A stretch of DNA of 64,000 bases from Dama dama (Eukaryota > Chordata > Mammalia > Artiodactyla > Cervidae), in the NCBI RefSeq assembly GCF_033118175.1, contig NC_083685.1:116654501-116718500 (forward strand). Direction: 5' to 3'. The translations under genes and the position numbers were made by a program. Of the stretch, positions 1 to 10,585 are shown piece by piece (the first letter of the stretch is position 1; every line of letters starts with the position of its first letter). A model generated the notes under the pieces. The model was not told the origin of the DNA and did no database searches. It saw nothing but the letters and a program-made list of their open reading frames with translations.

Positions 1-14
1 TTCACACATGAGAG

Positions 15-335
15 CTTTAGCACATGCTGTTCCTCCCACTTGGAATACCTTTCGCAGCACACTGTCTTGGCAAACCCTGCTCCATCTGCTAGGAATCAGC
101 TCATAGGGCATCTCATCCCTGTAGTTTCTACCCTGACTCAGGGTATATTCTTCCCCAGGCCCTATTAATTGCCCCTATATACATACGTGACTTGAATGAT
201 GCAACTTTTCCAGTATTGTATTGTTTTATTTCTTGAGCCTGTTTCTCCTGCTGATCAGCAAGAAATCCTGAGGGTAAAGACCACCCTTATCTTTTGAATC
301 CCCCAGCATCTAGCACTTGATGTTAGCTAAACTTC
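15..335 (+). mobile_element. L2 LINE 3'-end fragment
   Basis: Old, diverged LINE2 tail. It opens with a segment like the 'gcacatgctgttcc..cttggaat' part of the L2 3' UTR and closes with the 'gagggtaaagaccaccctta ... cccccagcatctagcac' part. No coding sequence remains. Confidence 0.5.
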
Positions 336-370
336 CTTTTTGTTTTGGAGGGAACTATCTATTCCCAAAT

Positions 371-402
371 ATAAAAATAAATAAATAAATAAATAAATAA
401 AA
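371..402. repeat. (AAAT)n simple repeat
   Basis: About eight tandem AAAT/ATAA units, seen directly. Confidence 0.9.
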
Positions 403-517
403 CAACCGAAGAATTGTTCCATTTTTTAAAGCAAAATTTAGTACCAAAATATTTCTCTTCCAGTATTAGGACTGAACAAAATCCAAGGCTATTGTGTTCT
501 ATGGGCATGTCAATGGA

Positions 518-880
518 TTTTTTTTTTTTTTTTGAGGTATAGTTGATGTACAATATTGTGTTAGTTTCAGGTATACAACAAAGTAATTCAGATATATGAA
601 TCATTTTTTTCAGACTCTTTTCCCATATAGGTTATTACAAAATACTGAGTACAGTTCCCTATATACAGTAGGTACTTGTTGGTTATCTATTTTATTTGTA
701 GTAGTGTGTATATATTAATTACAAACTCCTAATTTATCCCTCCCCCGCTTCCCCTTTGGTTCCATGTCTGTGGGTCTATTTCTGTTTTGTATATAAGTTC
801 ATTTGTGTCATTTTTTTTAAGATTCTACACATGAGCAATATCATATGATATTTATCTTTATCTGGCTTTTAAATTTTTAT
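518..880 (-). mobile_element. L1 3' UTR fragment, antisense
   Basis: Starts with a 16-base T run (the poly-A tail on the other strand). It continues with the ruminant L1 3' end read backwards, including 'ggtataca' and 'aagtaattcag' and a block of Tccc/Cccc. Severely 5'-truncated, non-coding. Confidence 0.75.
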
Positions 881-887
881 TTATTTT

Positions 888-1082
888 TGCATAGTGCTTT
901 AAAGCGTCTGTCTACAATGCAGGAGACCCAGGTTCGATCCCTGGGTGGGGAAGATCTCCTGGAGAAGGAAATGGCAACCCACTCCAGTACTCTTGCCTGG
1001 AAAATCCCATGGACGGAGGAGCCTGGTGGGCTAAAGTCCATGGGGTCACAAAGAATCGGACACGACTGAGCGACTTCACTTT
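888..1082 (+). mobile_element. Bov-tA SINE
   Basis: tRNA-Glu-like head with the B-box-like 'ggttcgatccctgggt', followed by the Bov-A tail ending 'gacacgactgagcgact'. The first part of the head is poorly matched, as in a divergent subfamily. Confidence 0.85.
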
Positions 1083-1084
1083 GG

Positions 1085-1208
1085 TGTATCTAAGGACACT
1101 TTTCATAACCCAAGGTAACAAAGGCTTTCTCCTATTTTTTTCCTAAAAGTTTTAGAGTTTTACATACAGATCTATAATCCATTTGGAATTAACTTTATAT
1201 ATGATAAT
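1085..1208 (-). mobile_element. L1 ORF2-derived fragment, antisense
   Basis: Resembles antisense L1 late-ORF2 sequence ('tctataatccatttggaatta'-like block). Probably part of the same old L1 landscape as the fragment on its left. Non-coding. Confidence 0.5.
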
Positions 1209-1210
1209 AA

Positions 1211-1412
1211 GGGCTTCCCTGGTGGCCCAGTCGGTAAAGTATCTACCTTCAGCCCAGGAGACCTGGGTTCAATCCCTGGGTCTGGAAGATCCCCTGGAAA
1301 ATAAAATGGCAATTCACTCCAGTATTCTTGCCTGGAGAATCCTATGAACAGAGGAACCTGGTGGGCTACAGGTTGCAAGAGTGAGACACAACTTAGGGAC
1401 TAAACCACCACC
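1211..1412 (+). mobile_element. Bov-tA SINE
   Basis: Begins 'gggcttccctggtggcccag' and carries both the tRNA-like head and the Bov-A tail. A short direct repeat 'atgata' flanks it on both sides, consistent with a TSD. Confidence 0.9.
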
Positions 1413-1427
1413 ATGATACGAAGTATG

Positions 1428-1620
1428 CATGCTAAGTCATAGCATGTAGCTCACCAGGCTTCTCTATCCAGGGGATTCTCCAGGCAAGAATACTTGAGTG
1501 GGTTGCTGTGCCCTTCTCCGGGGGACCTTCTCCAACCCAGAGATGAAACCCGCATCTCCTGCATCTCCTGCATTGGCAGGTGGGTTCTTTACCACTATTG
1601 CCACCTGGGAAGCCCTATGT
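1428..1620 (-). mobile_element. Bov-tA SINE with exact TSD
   Basis: Reverse orientation, ending 'cacctgggaagccc'. The flanks carry a perfect 8-bp TSD, 'gaagtatg', at 1420-1427 and 1621-1628. Confidence 0.9.
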
Positions 1621-1721
1621 GAAGTATGGACCCTGGTTTATTTCTCCTGTCTTCTCATCTCTTCCTCCTTCCCTTTCTCCCTTTGCATATGGTTTCCCTT
1701 CCAACTGTTTCATCATCATTT

Positions 1722-2031
1722 TTTAAAAAATAACTTATTTATTTTTGGTTGTGCTGGGTCTTCATTACTGTGCTGGCTTTCTCTAGTTGCAGCAAGCGTG
1801 GGATACTCTCTAGTTGCGGTGTGCAGGCTTCTCATTGCTGTGGCTTCTCTTGTTGCAGAGCATGGGCTCTAGGGCTCAAGGGTTCCTGGGCTCTAGAGCA
1901 CAGGCTCAATAGTTGTGGTTGCACCGTCTTAGCTGCTCCACGGCACATGGGATCTTCCCCGATCAGTGATCAAACCCATGTCCCCTGTGTGGGCAGGTGG
2001 ATTCTTTACCACTGGGCTGCCAGGAAAGCCC
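1722..2031 (-). mobile_element. CHR-type (long form) tRNA-derived SINE
   Basis: Reverse copy of the artiodactyl SINE made of repeated 'ctctagttgc' / 'gtggcttctc' modules. It ends in a tRNA-like head ('gatcaaacccatgtcccc ... accactgggctgcc'). A T-rich tail lies at the left end. Confidence 0.8.
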
Positions 2032-2106
2032 TCAACTGACATTTTAAATACTGCACAATAGCAAAACTTCTTGCAGAGTTTCTATAGGTCCAATAACTGA
2101 ACTCAC

Positions 2107-2135
2107 CTTTCCTGCCAGAGCCGAATTATCCACTG
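2107..2135 (-). CDS. candidate 29-bp exon of an unidentified minus-strand gene
   Basis: Read on the minus strand, this segment is preceded by a long pyrimidine tract ending 'tttctttactgtag' and followed by a textbook donor, AAAG|GTGAGT. With one base carried in from the candidate exon at 6448-6481, it reads (A)VDNSALAGK and ends on a codon boundary. Both splice sites are seen in the sequence. The coding call is inference and rests mainly on splice quality and phase agreement with 6448-6481 and 12386-12492. No homolog is recognised. Confidence 0.33.
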
Positions 2136-2567
2136 CTACAGTAAAGAAATGCAGTGTAAAGACAGACAATCTTATTTCTAAACTAGGCCTGACATCTCCC
2201 TTTTCCTGCCTGGGTTAAGAAAGGAAAGATTCCTTCCACATCTTTTTCCCTCTGTTAGAAAATGCATCTCCTTCCTTGGAGGACTTGCCAGAATTTCACA
2301 GCCAAGGGGAGAGCCAATATTCTGCCACAAGGTCAAGAGTAGAAATGGCCTGATAGTAACAAAACATTTACCACCTGGGCTTTGGAACAGAGAATCAGTT
2401 ACACTGTGCTTCAAAACTGATTGGCAGGTGAAGCATTGGTCTCAGGGTTCATCTACAGTGGCCAGGTGGCACCTGCAGCAAGGTGAATCCTGGGTACTTA
2501 GGAGAAAAGTGTCATTTTACCCCACCTTGCTTGGAAAGGGAGAACACTCCAAAATGGTGGAATTTTT
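2136..2567. other. unassigned single-copy-looking DNA
   Basis: No repeat or convincing exon was recognised between the small exon candidate and the BovB copy. It would be intronic if the minus-strand gene extends through here. Confidence 0.4.
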
Positions 2568-3391
2568 CCCCTTGTTGTTGTTCAATCGCCAGGTTGTGTC
2601 CAACTCTTTGTGACCCCATGAACTGCAGCACACCAGGCTTCCCTGTCCCTCACTATCTCTAAGAGTATGCTCAAACTCTTGTCTATTGAATTGGTGATAC
2701 CATCCAACCATCTCATCCTCTGTCACCCCCTTCTCCTCCTGCCCTTAATCTTTCCCAGCATCAAGGTCTTTTTCAGTGAGTTGGCTCTTTGCATCATGTG
2801 GCCAAAGTATTGGAGCTTCAGCATCAGTTCCTTTCAGTGAATATTCAGGGTTGATTTCCTTTAGGATTGACTGGTTTGATCTCCTGTTGTCCAAGGGACT
2901 CTCAAGAGTCTTCTCCAGCACCATAGTTCAAAAGTATCAATTCTTTGGCACTCAGCCTTCTTTATGGTCCAACTCTCACATCCATACATGACTACTGGAA
3001 AAATCATAGCTTTGACTATTTGGACCTTTATTGGCAAAGTGATGTCTCTGCTTTTTAATACACTGTCTAAATTTGTCATAGCTTTTCTTCCAAGGAGCAA
3101 GCATCTTTTAATTTCATGGATGCAGGCACCACCCGCAGTGATTTTGGAGCCAAAGAATATAAAATCTGTCACTGTTTCCACTATTTCCCCATCTATTTGC
3201 CATGAAGTGATGGGACTGGGTGCCATGATCTTAGTTTTCTGAATGTCGTGTTTTAAGCCAGTTTTTTCACTCTCCTCTTTCACCCTCATCAAGAGGCTCT
3301 TTAGTTCCTCTTTACTTTCTGCCATTAGAGTGGTATTTTCTGCTTATCTGAGGTTGTTGATATTTCTCTCAGCAATCTTGATCCCAGCCCT
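2568..3391 (-). mobile_element. BovB (RTE) LINE, 5'-truncated
   Basis: Reverse copy of the BovB 3' half. The left end is the tail 'ttgttgttcaatcgccagg'. The minus-strand frame at 2861-3325 (154 codons) retains the end of the reverse transcriptase region, with KTKIMAPSPITSWQIDGE and VMYGCESWTIKKAE. The polymerase catalytic motifs are missing, so the copy is dead. 3' of the frame it keeps the shared BovB/Bov-A tail. Confidence 0.93.
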
Positions 3392-4685
3392 TGGTTTGTT
3401 ATTTTAAAAAATGATGCCATATTCCAATAGATAGCAAGGCTTTTAAATAATTCTGGACAGTGTTTGTTTTAATAAATAATTTAAATAAGAACCCCTCCCC
3501 AATACTGAATAGTAACTATAATAAGTTAAACAGACACCAAATGATAGAATAAACCAAGCTAAAACTAAAAAGAGTCAGCTGGAGAGTTCAGTAAAGTCCA
3601 ACTAAATATGGGCCTCTTTTTCCTCTATTTCTTTATGATAACTTCAGAGTGGAGCTCCTGTTGGGGGCAGGGGAGCCCCAGCCTGTAGTATTGTTTCCTG
3701 GAGCCTCAGAGGTCTCTGTTACCCTAACTGACTTGTATTAGAGGCTAGGGAAGGAAATGCTGATGGGCTGAAAGTGGAGGAGCCCGTATTAGCAACTGCA
3801 TGCAGGACCAAGGCAGATTTTGTGGGATGAACAGAATTCTTGTGGGCTGAGTGTTTTTTGAAACTTGTCTCCAAGAATGCATGCGACTTAAATATTTCTT
3901 TACTAAAAGGGGAGGAGGAATAGAATGATTTGCAATGTTGAAAAAAAAAAAAATGTTTGTCCCCTCCGGTTTTCTCGCCCCCTCCTTCTCTCATAGAGGA
4001 GCAGGAGAAGAAACGAGTGGCAAGGTAGGTACTTTCTAATTTTAATCTTGAAACAGCCAAGCAATCTTTCCATGTAAATCAAACATTAGTTCTCTCCAAG
4101 TTACAGTTTTGCTGAGAAGGGGACATGGGGACAGAGCTAAGTTCAGACTTCCAGTCCTAGAAACAGCAAGAATCTAGCCATAACCCCCAGCCCTACCCAG
4201 GGACCAGTTTCTTGTTATTTGTACATGTGAATGATTTTTTGTTGTTGTTGTTTTCTGATGTCGATGTGGTTTCTGCTTGGAGGGTCCTGAAGGGATAGGG
4301 GCTGAGGAGTGTGAAATCCCCAGGATGGGGAGAAGGAACAGATTTGTAATTCATCATCACCAGGGGCTCCCCTTACCCTGGGACTTTATTTCTCTTTCAG
4401 TTTCATGTGTCTGGAGCTAGAGGGCTATAAATAAGTTTCTGTTCTTGTGACAAGAACTGGCCGAGTCTTGAAATGGAGGCTCCAGGTAACTCCTTGTTTC
4501 TTCTTTCTGGGGAGAATTGGGGCTTCTTCCTTCACTCCTCCTTTGGTGTTGCACCCCCTGGACCCCCAAACCCATCCTTCTGACTGTAACATGTGCTTGT
4601 CAGCCTGCCTTCTTTGCAGAAGCTACCACTGTGAGGCTGGAAAACAAACATGCCTATGTGCCTTCGGGGGATGATGTGGGTTTTG
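3392..4685. other. unassigned single-copy-looking DNA
   Basis: No mobile element was recognised apart from short A- and GTT-rich runs (3941-3953, 4238-4251). It holds a TATA-like CTATAAATA at about 4424. A 113-codon minus frame at 3719-4060 crosses a poly-A run and does not look coding. Confidence 0.4.
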
Positions 4686-4891
4686 TGATTCACTGTAACT
4701 CAGTATGGGTAAACGCCACAAGGCCCAGCTCTGCCACTTTCTAGCCCTGTGACCTTGGGCAAGCTGACTAACTCCATAGATTCTTGCTTCTCCCGTCTTT
4801 GGGATGGAGGTGTCTCTGTGCTGGGAGACTGCAGGGAGAGCCTGCAGTGAGATGCTTAGCAGAGTGATTGGCTCGCTGTAGCATCAGTAAA
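4686..4891 (+). mobile_element. MIR SINE
   Basis: Contains the MIR core 'agctctgccactttctagcc' followed by 'gtgaccttgggcaag'. Diverged, as expected for a mammal-wide repeat. Confidence 0.8.
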
Positions 4892-4892
4892 A

Positions 4893-4960
4893 CTCAGCAT
4901 CATCACCATCTACTACCCCCACCCCCATCACTGTCACCACTACCATCTTCATCATAGTCT
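4893..4960. repeat. CAT/CAC-rich low-complexity tract
   Basis: Imperfect runs of cat, cac and ccc triplets. Confidence 0.6.
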
Positions 4961-5192
4961 TGATCAACCTCTAATTGTTTCCAATCCCACTTCTGGCTGT
5001 ACTCCTTTTTCTAAAGTTCGCTCTTGCCAAATAATGTGACTCCAATCTTGGCTTTGGAAGAAGAAAGACTCTTCTTGCAGGCCTGACATTCATCCTTGTT
5101 TATCTGCCCAAGAAGTAGAGGTCTGCTTGCTGAGTCCACGCACCCACTCAGCAGCCAACTGAAGAGCTCCCACTCCCAGTCATGCAGGCTAC

Positions 5193-5434
5193 CTCTGTAA
5201 ACCATTTTCTTCAGAATTACAGCTTTCTGAACCCACAGGGATGCTCAAAGTTTCTTTTGTCCCTTTTATCACCAGCCCCATTCTTCTAGTCATCATCGGG
5301 GCTCCTGGTACCTTATGAAGCCACGCACCCCAGGAACACTTTTCAGCTTCATGGTTCTGGTCTAAAAAAGCATTGTAATGATGACCCAACTCTATATCTT
5401 CATCTGCAAGGTTACTGTTACTTGAACCCCACAA
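5193..5434 (-). other. open minus-strand frame ending at a donor-like site
   Basis: An 81-codon minus frame containing DEDIELGHHYNAFLDQNH runs open into GAG|GTAGCC at 5192/5193. Its composition is hydrophilic and protein-like. The only possible acceptor side ('aagtaacag', 'ccttgcag') lacks a good pyrimidine tract, and a chance open frame is as likely as an exon. Confidence 0.2.
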
Positions 5435-5500
5435 GCATTTTGAGAAGCGGGACTTGCTACGGCCTTCAGTTGCTTTTAGTTGTTCTTATGCTCCATCAGA

Positions 5501-5701
5501 GGCTACCCTGATGGTTCAGTGGTAAAGAATCCACCTGCCAATGCAGGAGACTCCGGTTTGATCCCTGGGTTGGAAAGATGCCTTGGAGAAGGGGATGGTT
5601 ACCCACTTCAGTATTCTTGCCTGGCGAATCCCATGGCCAGAGGAGTCTGGTGGGCTATAGTCTATGGGGTCGCAGAGTTGGACACGACTGAGTGACTCAA
5701 T
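5501..5701 (+). mobile_element. Bov-tA SINE
   Basis: Head 'ggctaccctgatggttcagt', B-box-like 'ggtttgatccctggg', Bov-A tail ending 'gacacgactgagtgactcaa'. Confidence 0.92.
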
Positions 5702-6447
5702 AACAACAATGATCCAACATGCCTAACTCAGAGTTTGGGCTTTTAATTATCACTGGGGACATTATCAAAGTTCATCAGTTTTAAGAGGTTGAGAAATCAA
5801 AGGTGTAAAAAACAGTTTGATATGCTATTCCCCTCAAGTGAGGTTTTTTTGTGCGTTCTAAGAGTAGAGAAACACCACATGTCACATACCCCTCCCCGTG
5901 ACTCCTGCAGGAAAAAAAGTTGAATTATTTCTGTTCCCTCAACCCCCTGAGTGGATAGTCCCCAGACTCGTGCCACCTGGTGCAGTGACTCATCACATCC
6001 TTAAACAAGTTTATATCATCATATTAGGTTTTGATCTGTGCTTGAAAGAACCCGAATGAAAAATAAGCAACATGAAGTGAAACCCATTTGAACACATTTG
6101 ATAGAGTTGAGAAAATCATCCTGAAATGCCAGGTGTAATCTTTCTTTCTAGCTTTCAGTGGACGTTAATGGTTAAATTTTGCCACAAGCTACATAAACAC
6201 ATTTGACCAAAAGAAGGGGAAATAAAAAGCTAAACAGCATGAACACCCTTGAAGAAATAGAGCCAAATTCTGAGATGGCGTATAATTACGTACTAGCTAC
6301 CAGATTCTGAAATAGCATGTAATATGCCAAATAGATGTTTATTTCCTCTTGGTTTTTCAAAAGTGTCCCACCCAACCACTGAGAGGAATAGCATCAGAAT
6401 AACTCAGGGTGGGTTTAACCTTCCTCTCCTGCTGCTAACAGACAGAC
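5702..6447. other. unassigned single-copy-looking DNA
   Basis: AT-rich sequence in which no repeat or exon was recognised. Confidence 0.4.
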
Positions 6448-6481
6448 CTGTAAAGGCACTGCTAATTTGGTGCATACCAGC
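6448..6481 (-). CDS. candidate 34-bp exon of the minus-strand gene
   Basis: On the minus strand the segment follows 'tgcctaaaatactcttcag' (a reasonable acceptor) and ends at ACAG|GTCTGT. In phase 0, the phase left by the exon at 12386-12492, it reads AGMHQISSAFT plus one base. That leaves the phase needed by the candidate at 2107-2135. A second frame is also open, so the translation is not unique. The surrounding 600 bp is repeat-free. Inference only. Confidence 0.27.
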
Positions 6482-6851
6482 CTGAAGAGTATTTTAGGCA
6501 GTCGCAGGAATAGTGTGTATAGCAGGTTTCTAAGGGCTTCAATTCGAGCCGGTTCATTAAAGGCAAGTCCAGCACAGGAAGGCTTATGTGACAAAGGTCT
6601 ATGATTTGGGAGTCACATCTGGTTATTAGGCCTTACACTATTGTACACCCTGAAATGGGGAGTCCTTTGCACGTCACTGGGCTGCGAGTAAAAGCTGGGG
6701 TTTCCACGAGCAACTGGCCAAGCTCACTGATGCCCCAGGGTTTCAGTATCTACCCAGTGCAAAGTCTATCTTAGTAAATTATCTACATACATGCAGGTTG
6801 TATGTGGACCAAGTTATTGAGGGGGTCATTAAAGTCATGCAACTGATTCTT

Positions 6852-7055
6852 TTTTTTTTCCGATATGGACCATTTTTAAAGTCTGTATTGAATTTGTTAC
6901 AGTATTGCTTCCATTTTATTTATTTATTTATTTTGAGAGTTTCTTTTCTTTTTGACTGCAAAGCATGTGGGATCTTAGCTCCTCGACCAAGGATTGAACC
7001 CAAAGCCCCTCCATTGGAAGGCAAAGTCTTGACCACTGGACCACCAGGGAAGTCC
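6852..7055 (-). mobile_element. CHR-2-type SINE with 16-bp TSD
   Basis: Reverse copy with the tail module 'catttttaaagtctgtattg' and the tRNA-like head ending 'ccactggaccaccaggga'. A perfect TSD, catgcaactgattctt, lies at 6836-6851 and 7056-7071, showing a relatively recent clean insertion. Confidence 0.92.
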
Positions 7056-7455
7056 CATGCAACTGATTCTTAAATCCCTACTTTAAATCTTTTCTGGAAG
7101 AAGGGGAGGGACAGAGTCGACAATATAACTCATCACTATTCCCATCAAAGCAGTTTCTGTGGGTTGCTATATACTTAATTTGACAATCCTCAAAACATAT
7201 TAAGGACAACCAAATTTATTTTTGTAGACCTTGTGGTGAGTGGTTTTGAAAATGCTCAATGAAGGTGGATTTGACTTTGAGGATTAGTTACAAGTCAGCT
7301 AAACCTGTGTCTGATAAACATTGTTGGTGGTCAAGTTCGCTAATGCTGGCTTTAATCAATGACAAGGCATTCGATTCAACATAGGAAAGTGACTCCGTCC
7401 TTCCCTGAAGAAGTTGTGGTCCAGTTTGATAGAAAGACATACAAAAGACAATTCC

Positions 7456-7490
7456 AATACAATCTCATCAACAATACAATCTCATCAACA
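7456..7490 (+). repeat. short direct duplication
   Basis: 'caatacaatctcatcaa' occurs twice in direct tandem. Confidence 0.8.
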
Positions 7491-7504
7491 ATGAAGAAGA
7501 GGTA

Positions 7505-7640
7505 TGAAGAGGGTGCTTTGGTATTGGAGCGATAGAAATGTTCTAAAACCAGATGATGGTGATGACAGCAAACTTGGTAAATTTAAACTTAAAACAGGTG
7601 AATTTTATGATATGTAAATTACACTTCAATAAGGTTTTGT
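7505..7640 (+). mobile_element. old L1 (L1M-like) 3' end
   Basis: Ends 'gaattttatgatatgtaaat' followed by 'tacacttcaata' and a G/T-rich tail, as in old mammalian L1 3' UTRs. Diverged and non-coding. Confidence 0.5.
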
Positions 7641-7644
7641 TTTG

Positions 7645-8755
7645 TTTTGAAGAGGGTGTGATGGGAATACAGAGGTTCCCTCTAGTTCTAAGTTAAAACT
7701 ATGATCTTCACCACTCTTGTTGAGAGAATAAAGACCAGGGAAGGGAGGTTAGAGAAGTGGTGGAGGATTGGGCTGTTCTTGCTGTGGTTCTTGGGTCTGG
7801 GACCTGCCTCTGCATGAGGGGAAAACGATGGAATCGCATACTCAGTTCTCATTTTCCATAAATTTTGATCTGAAAGGTGGCAAGGTTGCAGGCAAGGAGA
7901 GCGGTTATGAGGATATTTTAATAAACTTGGAGATAAACCATGGAGGTTGGAAGCAGGGCAATGGCCACAGGATGAGAAGGGAGGCACAAGTTCATGAGCT
8001 TTTAGGTAAACTCAGCAGGACTCGGTAATTGGCGGGGGTGGTGGTGGGGTGGTTTGTGGGTGGTGACAGAGAGGAAGGAGTCAGGGAAGGTTTGGGCCAC
8101 CATCTTCAGAGAGGGGGTACATAAGAGGATGATTGGGGATGGACCATGCTGAGTTCACCACGGACACGCTGAATTCAGTGTGCCTTTCTGACTCCTAGCT
8201 GGAACCATCCAGCAAGCAGCTGTGTATGGAATTCCGACACTTTGAGAAGACGCGGGATTATAGGTCATGAGTGTGTGTTATTGCCGTGGTTTAGTCGCTA
8301 AGTCATGTCTGACTCTCTTTGCAACCCCATGGACTGTAACCCTCCAGGCTCTTCTGTCCATGGGATTTCCCAGGCAAGAATACTGGAGTGGGTTTCCATT
8401 TCCTTCTCCAGGGGATCTTCCAGGGCTTGACCCCATGTCTCCTGCATTGGCAGTCAGGTTCTTTACCACTGAGCCACCTGGGAAGCCCCATCAGTGTATG
8501 AGTGGTAGTTAAAAACATAGGAAGGGATGAAATGGGCCACAGAAATTGTGAACTAGGAGAAAACTGGGCTGATGGAAACCTACGGGAATTAACACATGAT
8601 GGGTAGAGAGAGGAACGTGAGCGAAACAGGAGGAAAACCAGGAGAACATGATGTCAGGAAGCCAGAGAAGTAATGTTTCGAGAAAGAAAGAATAATGGCC
8701 CCAAATGCAGATAAAGTTTCAGAAAACAAAGACTTAAAATTTGTCCGCTGATTTT
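7645..8755 (-). mobile_element. L2 LINE, antisense, split by a Bov-tA
   Basis: Several stretches resemble the reversed L2 3' region, such as 'gacagagaggaaggagtcag' and 'aggaggaaaaccaggagaac' with 'tgatgtcaggaagccagaga'. A Bov-tA at 8278-8488 interrupts it. The left boundary is uncertain; the part before about 7850 could be unique sequence. Confidence 0.5.
8278..8488 (-). mobile_element. Bov-tA SINE
   Basis: Reverse copy from 'ttgccgtggtttagtcgcta' to 'gagccacctgggaagccc'. Near-perfect flanks, 'catgagtgtgtg' and 'catcagtgtatg', look like a TSD. Confidence 0.93.
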
Positions 8756-9284
8756 TGCTACTGGCCTTAGGAGATGGCCAGGCTAACAGGCCAGTAGGTA
8801 GTGAGATGCACCCGAGGGAGCAGGAAGTGGAGACAAAAGTCTCGCTGACTGTTTGGGGACATATGGAGACTAGAAAGTGCCAGGGTTGTGGCTGGAAAAG
8901 GACACGTGGTCCACAGGCAGCTTTGTTCTTTTGTTCTCGGTGAGAGAGAGAGAGTTGAACATGTTTGTGGGCTGAGACAGTAAGAAGAGGAGGAATTCCA
9001 AGGATGCAGATGGGAGGTCCACAGATGGAGAGGGGCTGAGACACAGGAGCGTGGACCAAACTCTCAGGTCCGGCCCCAGCAGTGAGAGTGTCCTTCACCC
9101 CTCGAGACTTGAGGGCTAGACAGGCATGCATCCCGGGATGGAAGGGGAAGAGCTGAGTGGTGTCCCACCTGTCAGCCTCAAGTTCTTTGGTTTCATGTGT
9201 GTGTAAAACAGGGAGAGATGGTCCTTGTTGAAAGTAGAAGGATGGGAGGTTTGAAAAACTAAAGTTTAAACCGTGATAATGGAG
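8756..9284. other. unassigned DNA with a long chance frame
   Basis: No repeat was identified with confidence; some of it may be further antisense L2. A 237-codon minus frame spans 8589-9302 but runs into L2 sequence and shows no domain or splice context, so it is not called as a gene. Confidence 0.35.
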
Positions 9285-9535
9285 GGAACTGATGGACAAC
9301 AAAAATATTGGAGTTATCCTTCATCCCTCTTTCCCTTACTCTTCCTCCCTGTCTATCAGCAAGATGTCTATGCAGCTTCTGTTGATATTTCCTGGGGTCA
9401 GGCTGCTTCTCACCACCCCCACTGTCACCATGCTGGTCTCGCCTAAATTTTTATCAGTTTCCTTACAAGTTTCTCTGCAGCTTCTCTTGCCCTTTTCAGT
9501 CCTTTTCCCACACAAAAGCCAGAGTGATCTTTTTT

Positions 9536-9861
9536 TTTTTCCTAAATTCATTTATTTCTGGCTGCTCTGGGTCTTCACTGCTGCACACAAGCTTTCTCTA
9601 GTTGCGGCGAGTGGGGAGCTACTCTAGTTGTGGTGTGCAGGCTTTTTGCTGCAGTATATTCTTTTGTTGTGAAACACAGACTCTAGGCATGTGGGCTCAG
9701 TAGTTGTGGCTCACGGGCTCCAGAACACAAGCTTGACAGTTGTGGTGCATGAGCTCAGTTACCCTGAGGCCTGCGGGATCCTCCCACACCAGGGATGAAA
9801 CTGGCGTCTCCTGCATTGCAAGGCAGATTCTTAACCACTGGACCATCAGGGAAGCCCCTGA
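9536..9861 (-). mobile_element. CHR-type (long form) SINE inside L2
   Basis: Reverse copy with 'ctctagttgcggcgagtggg' modules and a tRNA-like head. 'agtgatcttttt' flanks it at 9523-9535 and 9862-9873 and is also the L2 sequence at that point, which dates the insertion after L2. Confidence 0.9.
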
Positions 9862-10335
9862 AGTGATCTTTTTAAAAAGGTAAATCAGATCATCCCACTC
9901 GCCTGCTTTAAATTGTTCAATAATTCTCATTGGGATAAGAATAAACACAAAAGACCAAGCTTTGTCCTGAGAGACTCAATGTGATCTGGTCCTATCTACC
10001 TCTTCCATACCCTCCCTTAGTGTTTCAGCCAAGCGCACCTTCTTTTGTTTGCACCAAGTTAGTTCCTGCCACAGGGCCTTTGCACCTGCTTCCTTGCTGC
10101 TCAGGATGCTCTGACCAGCTCTTTCCCATCATTTTACCTCCAGGATCAAATGTTATTTCCTCAAAGAAGATGCCTTCCCTGTGTAAAAGAGCATCACCCC
10201 ATCCCCTTTACCTCTGTTTTACTGGCCTCATTATATTCATCACATATATCATATTGTCTTACATATTAATTTACTTGTGTTTCTCAGTCATAGAATAAGA
10301 AGCTGGGGAGAGAAGGGACTTTGTTTAGAACATTG

Positions 10336-10542
10336 TTGTTCACTTGCTCAGTCATGTCCAACTCTTTTCTGCCCCATGGACTGTAGCCAGCCATGTTCCT
10401 CTGTCCACAGGATTTCCCAGGCAAGAATATTGGAGTGGGTAGCCATTTTCTTCTCCAGGGGATCATCCCGACCCAGGGATCGAATCCAAGTCTCCTGCAT
10501 TAGCACGTGGACTCTTTACCATTTGAGCCACCAGGGAAGCCC
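10336..10542 (-). mobile_element. Bov-tA SINE inside L2
   Basis: Reverse copy from 'cttgctcagtcatgtcc' to 'gagccaccagggaagccc'. L2 sequence resumes directly after it. Confidence 0.92.
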
Positions 10543-10585
10543 TGTTCAGGACACAGTAGGCACTTAATAATTATTATTATTTATA

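Larger units (their letters stand above)
9285..10585 (+). mobile_element. L2 LINE 3' region, about 760 bp, split by two SINEs
   Basis: Three collinear blocks match the L2 3' region in order: 9285-9535 ('ctcaccacccccactgtcac'), 9862-10335 ('aggtaaatcagatcatccca', 'gcctttgcacctgcttcctt') and 10543-10585 ('aggacacagtaggcacttaa'). A CHR SINE and a Bov-tA sit between them. This is one of the clearest old repeats in the window. Confidence 0.85.

Noticed and set aside
845..8512. Many 60-90 codon frames with repeated motifs such as SPGEGNGNPLQYSCLENPMD or GFSRQEYWSGLPFPSPGDLP
   Set aside because: These are the two strands of the Bov-tA SINE translated; they recur wherever the SINE occurs and are not genes.
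8589..9302. 237-codon minus frame
   Set aside because: Partly antisense L2, no domain or codon pattern, no splice context; a long chance frame.
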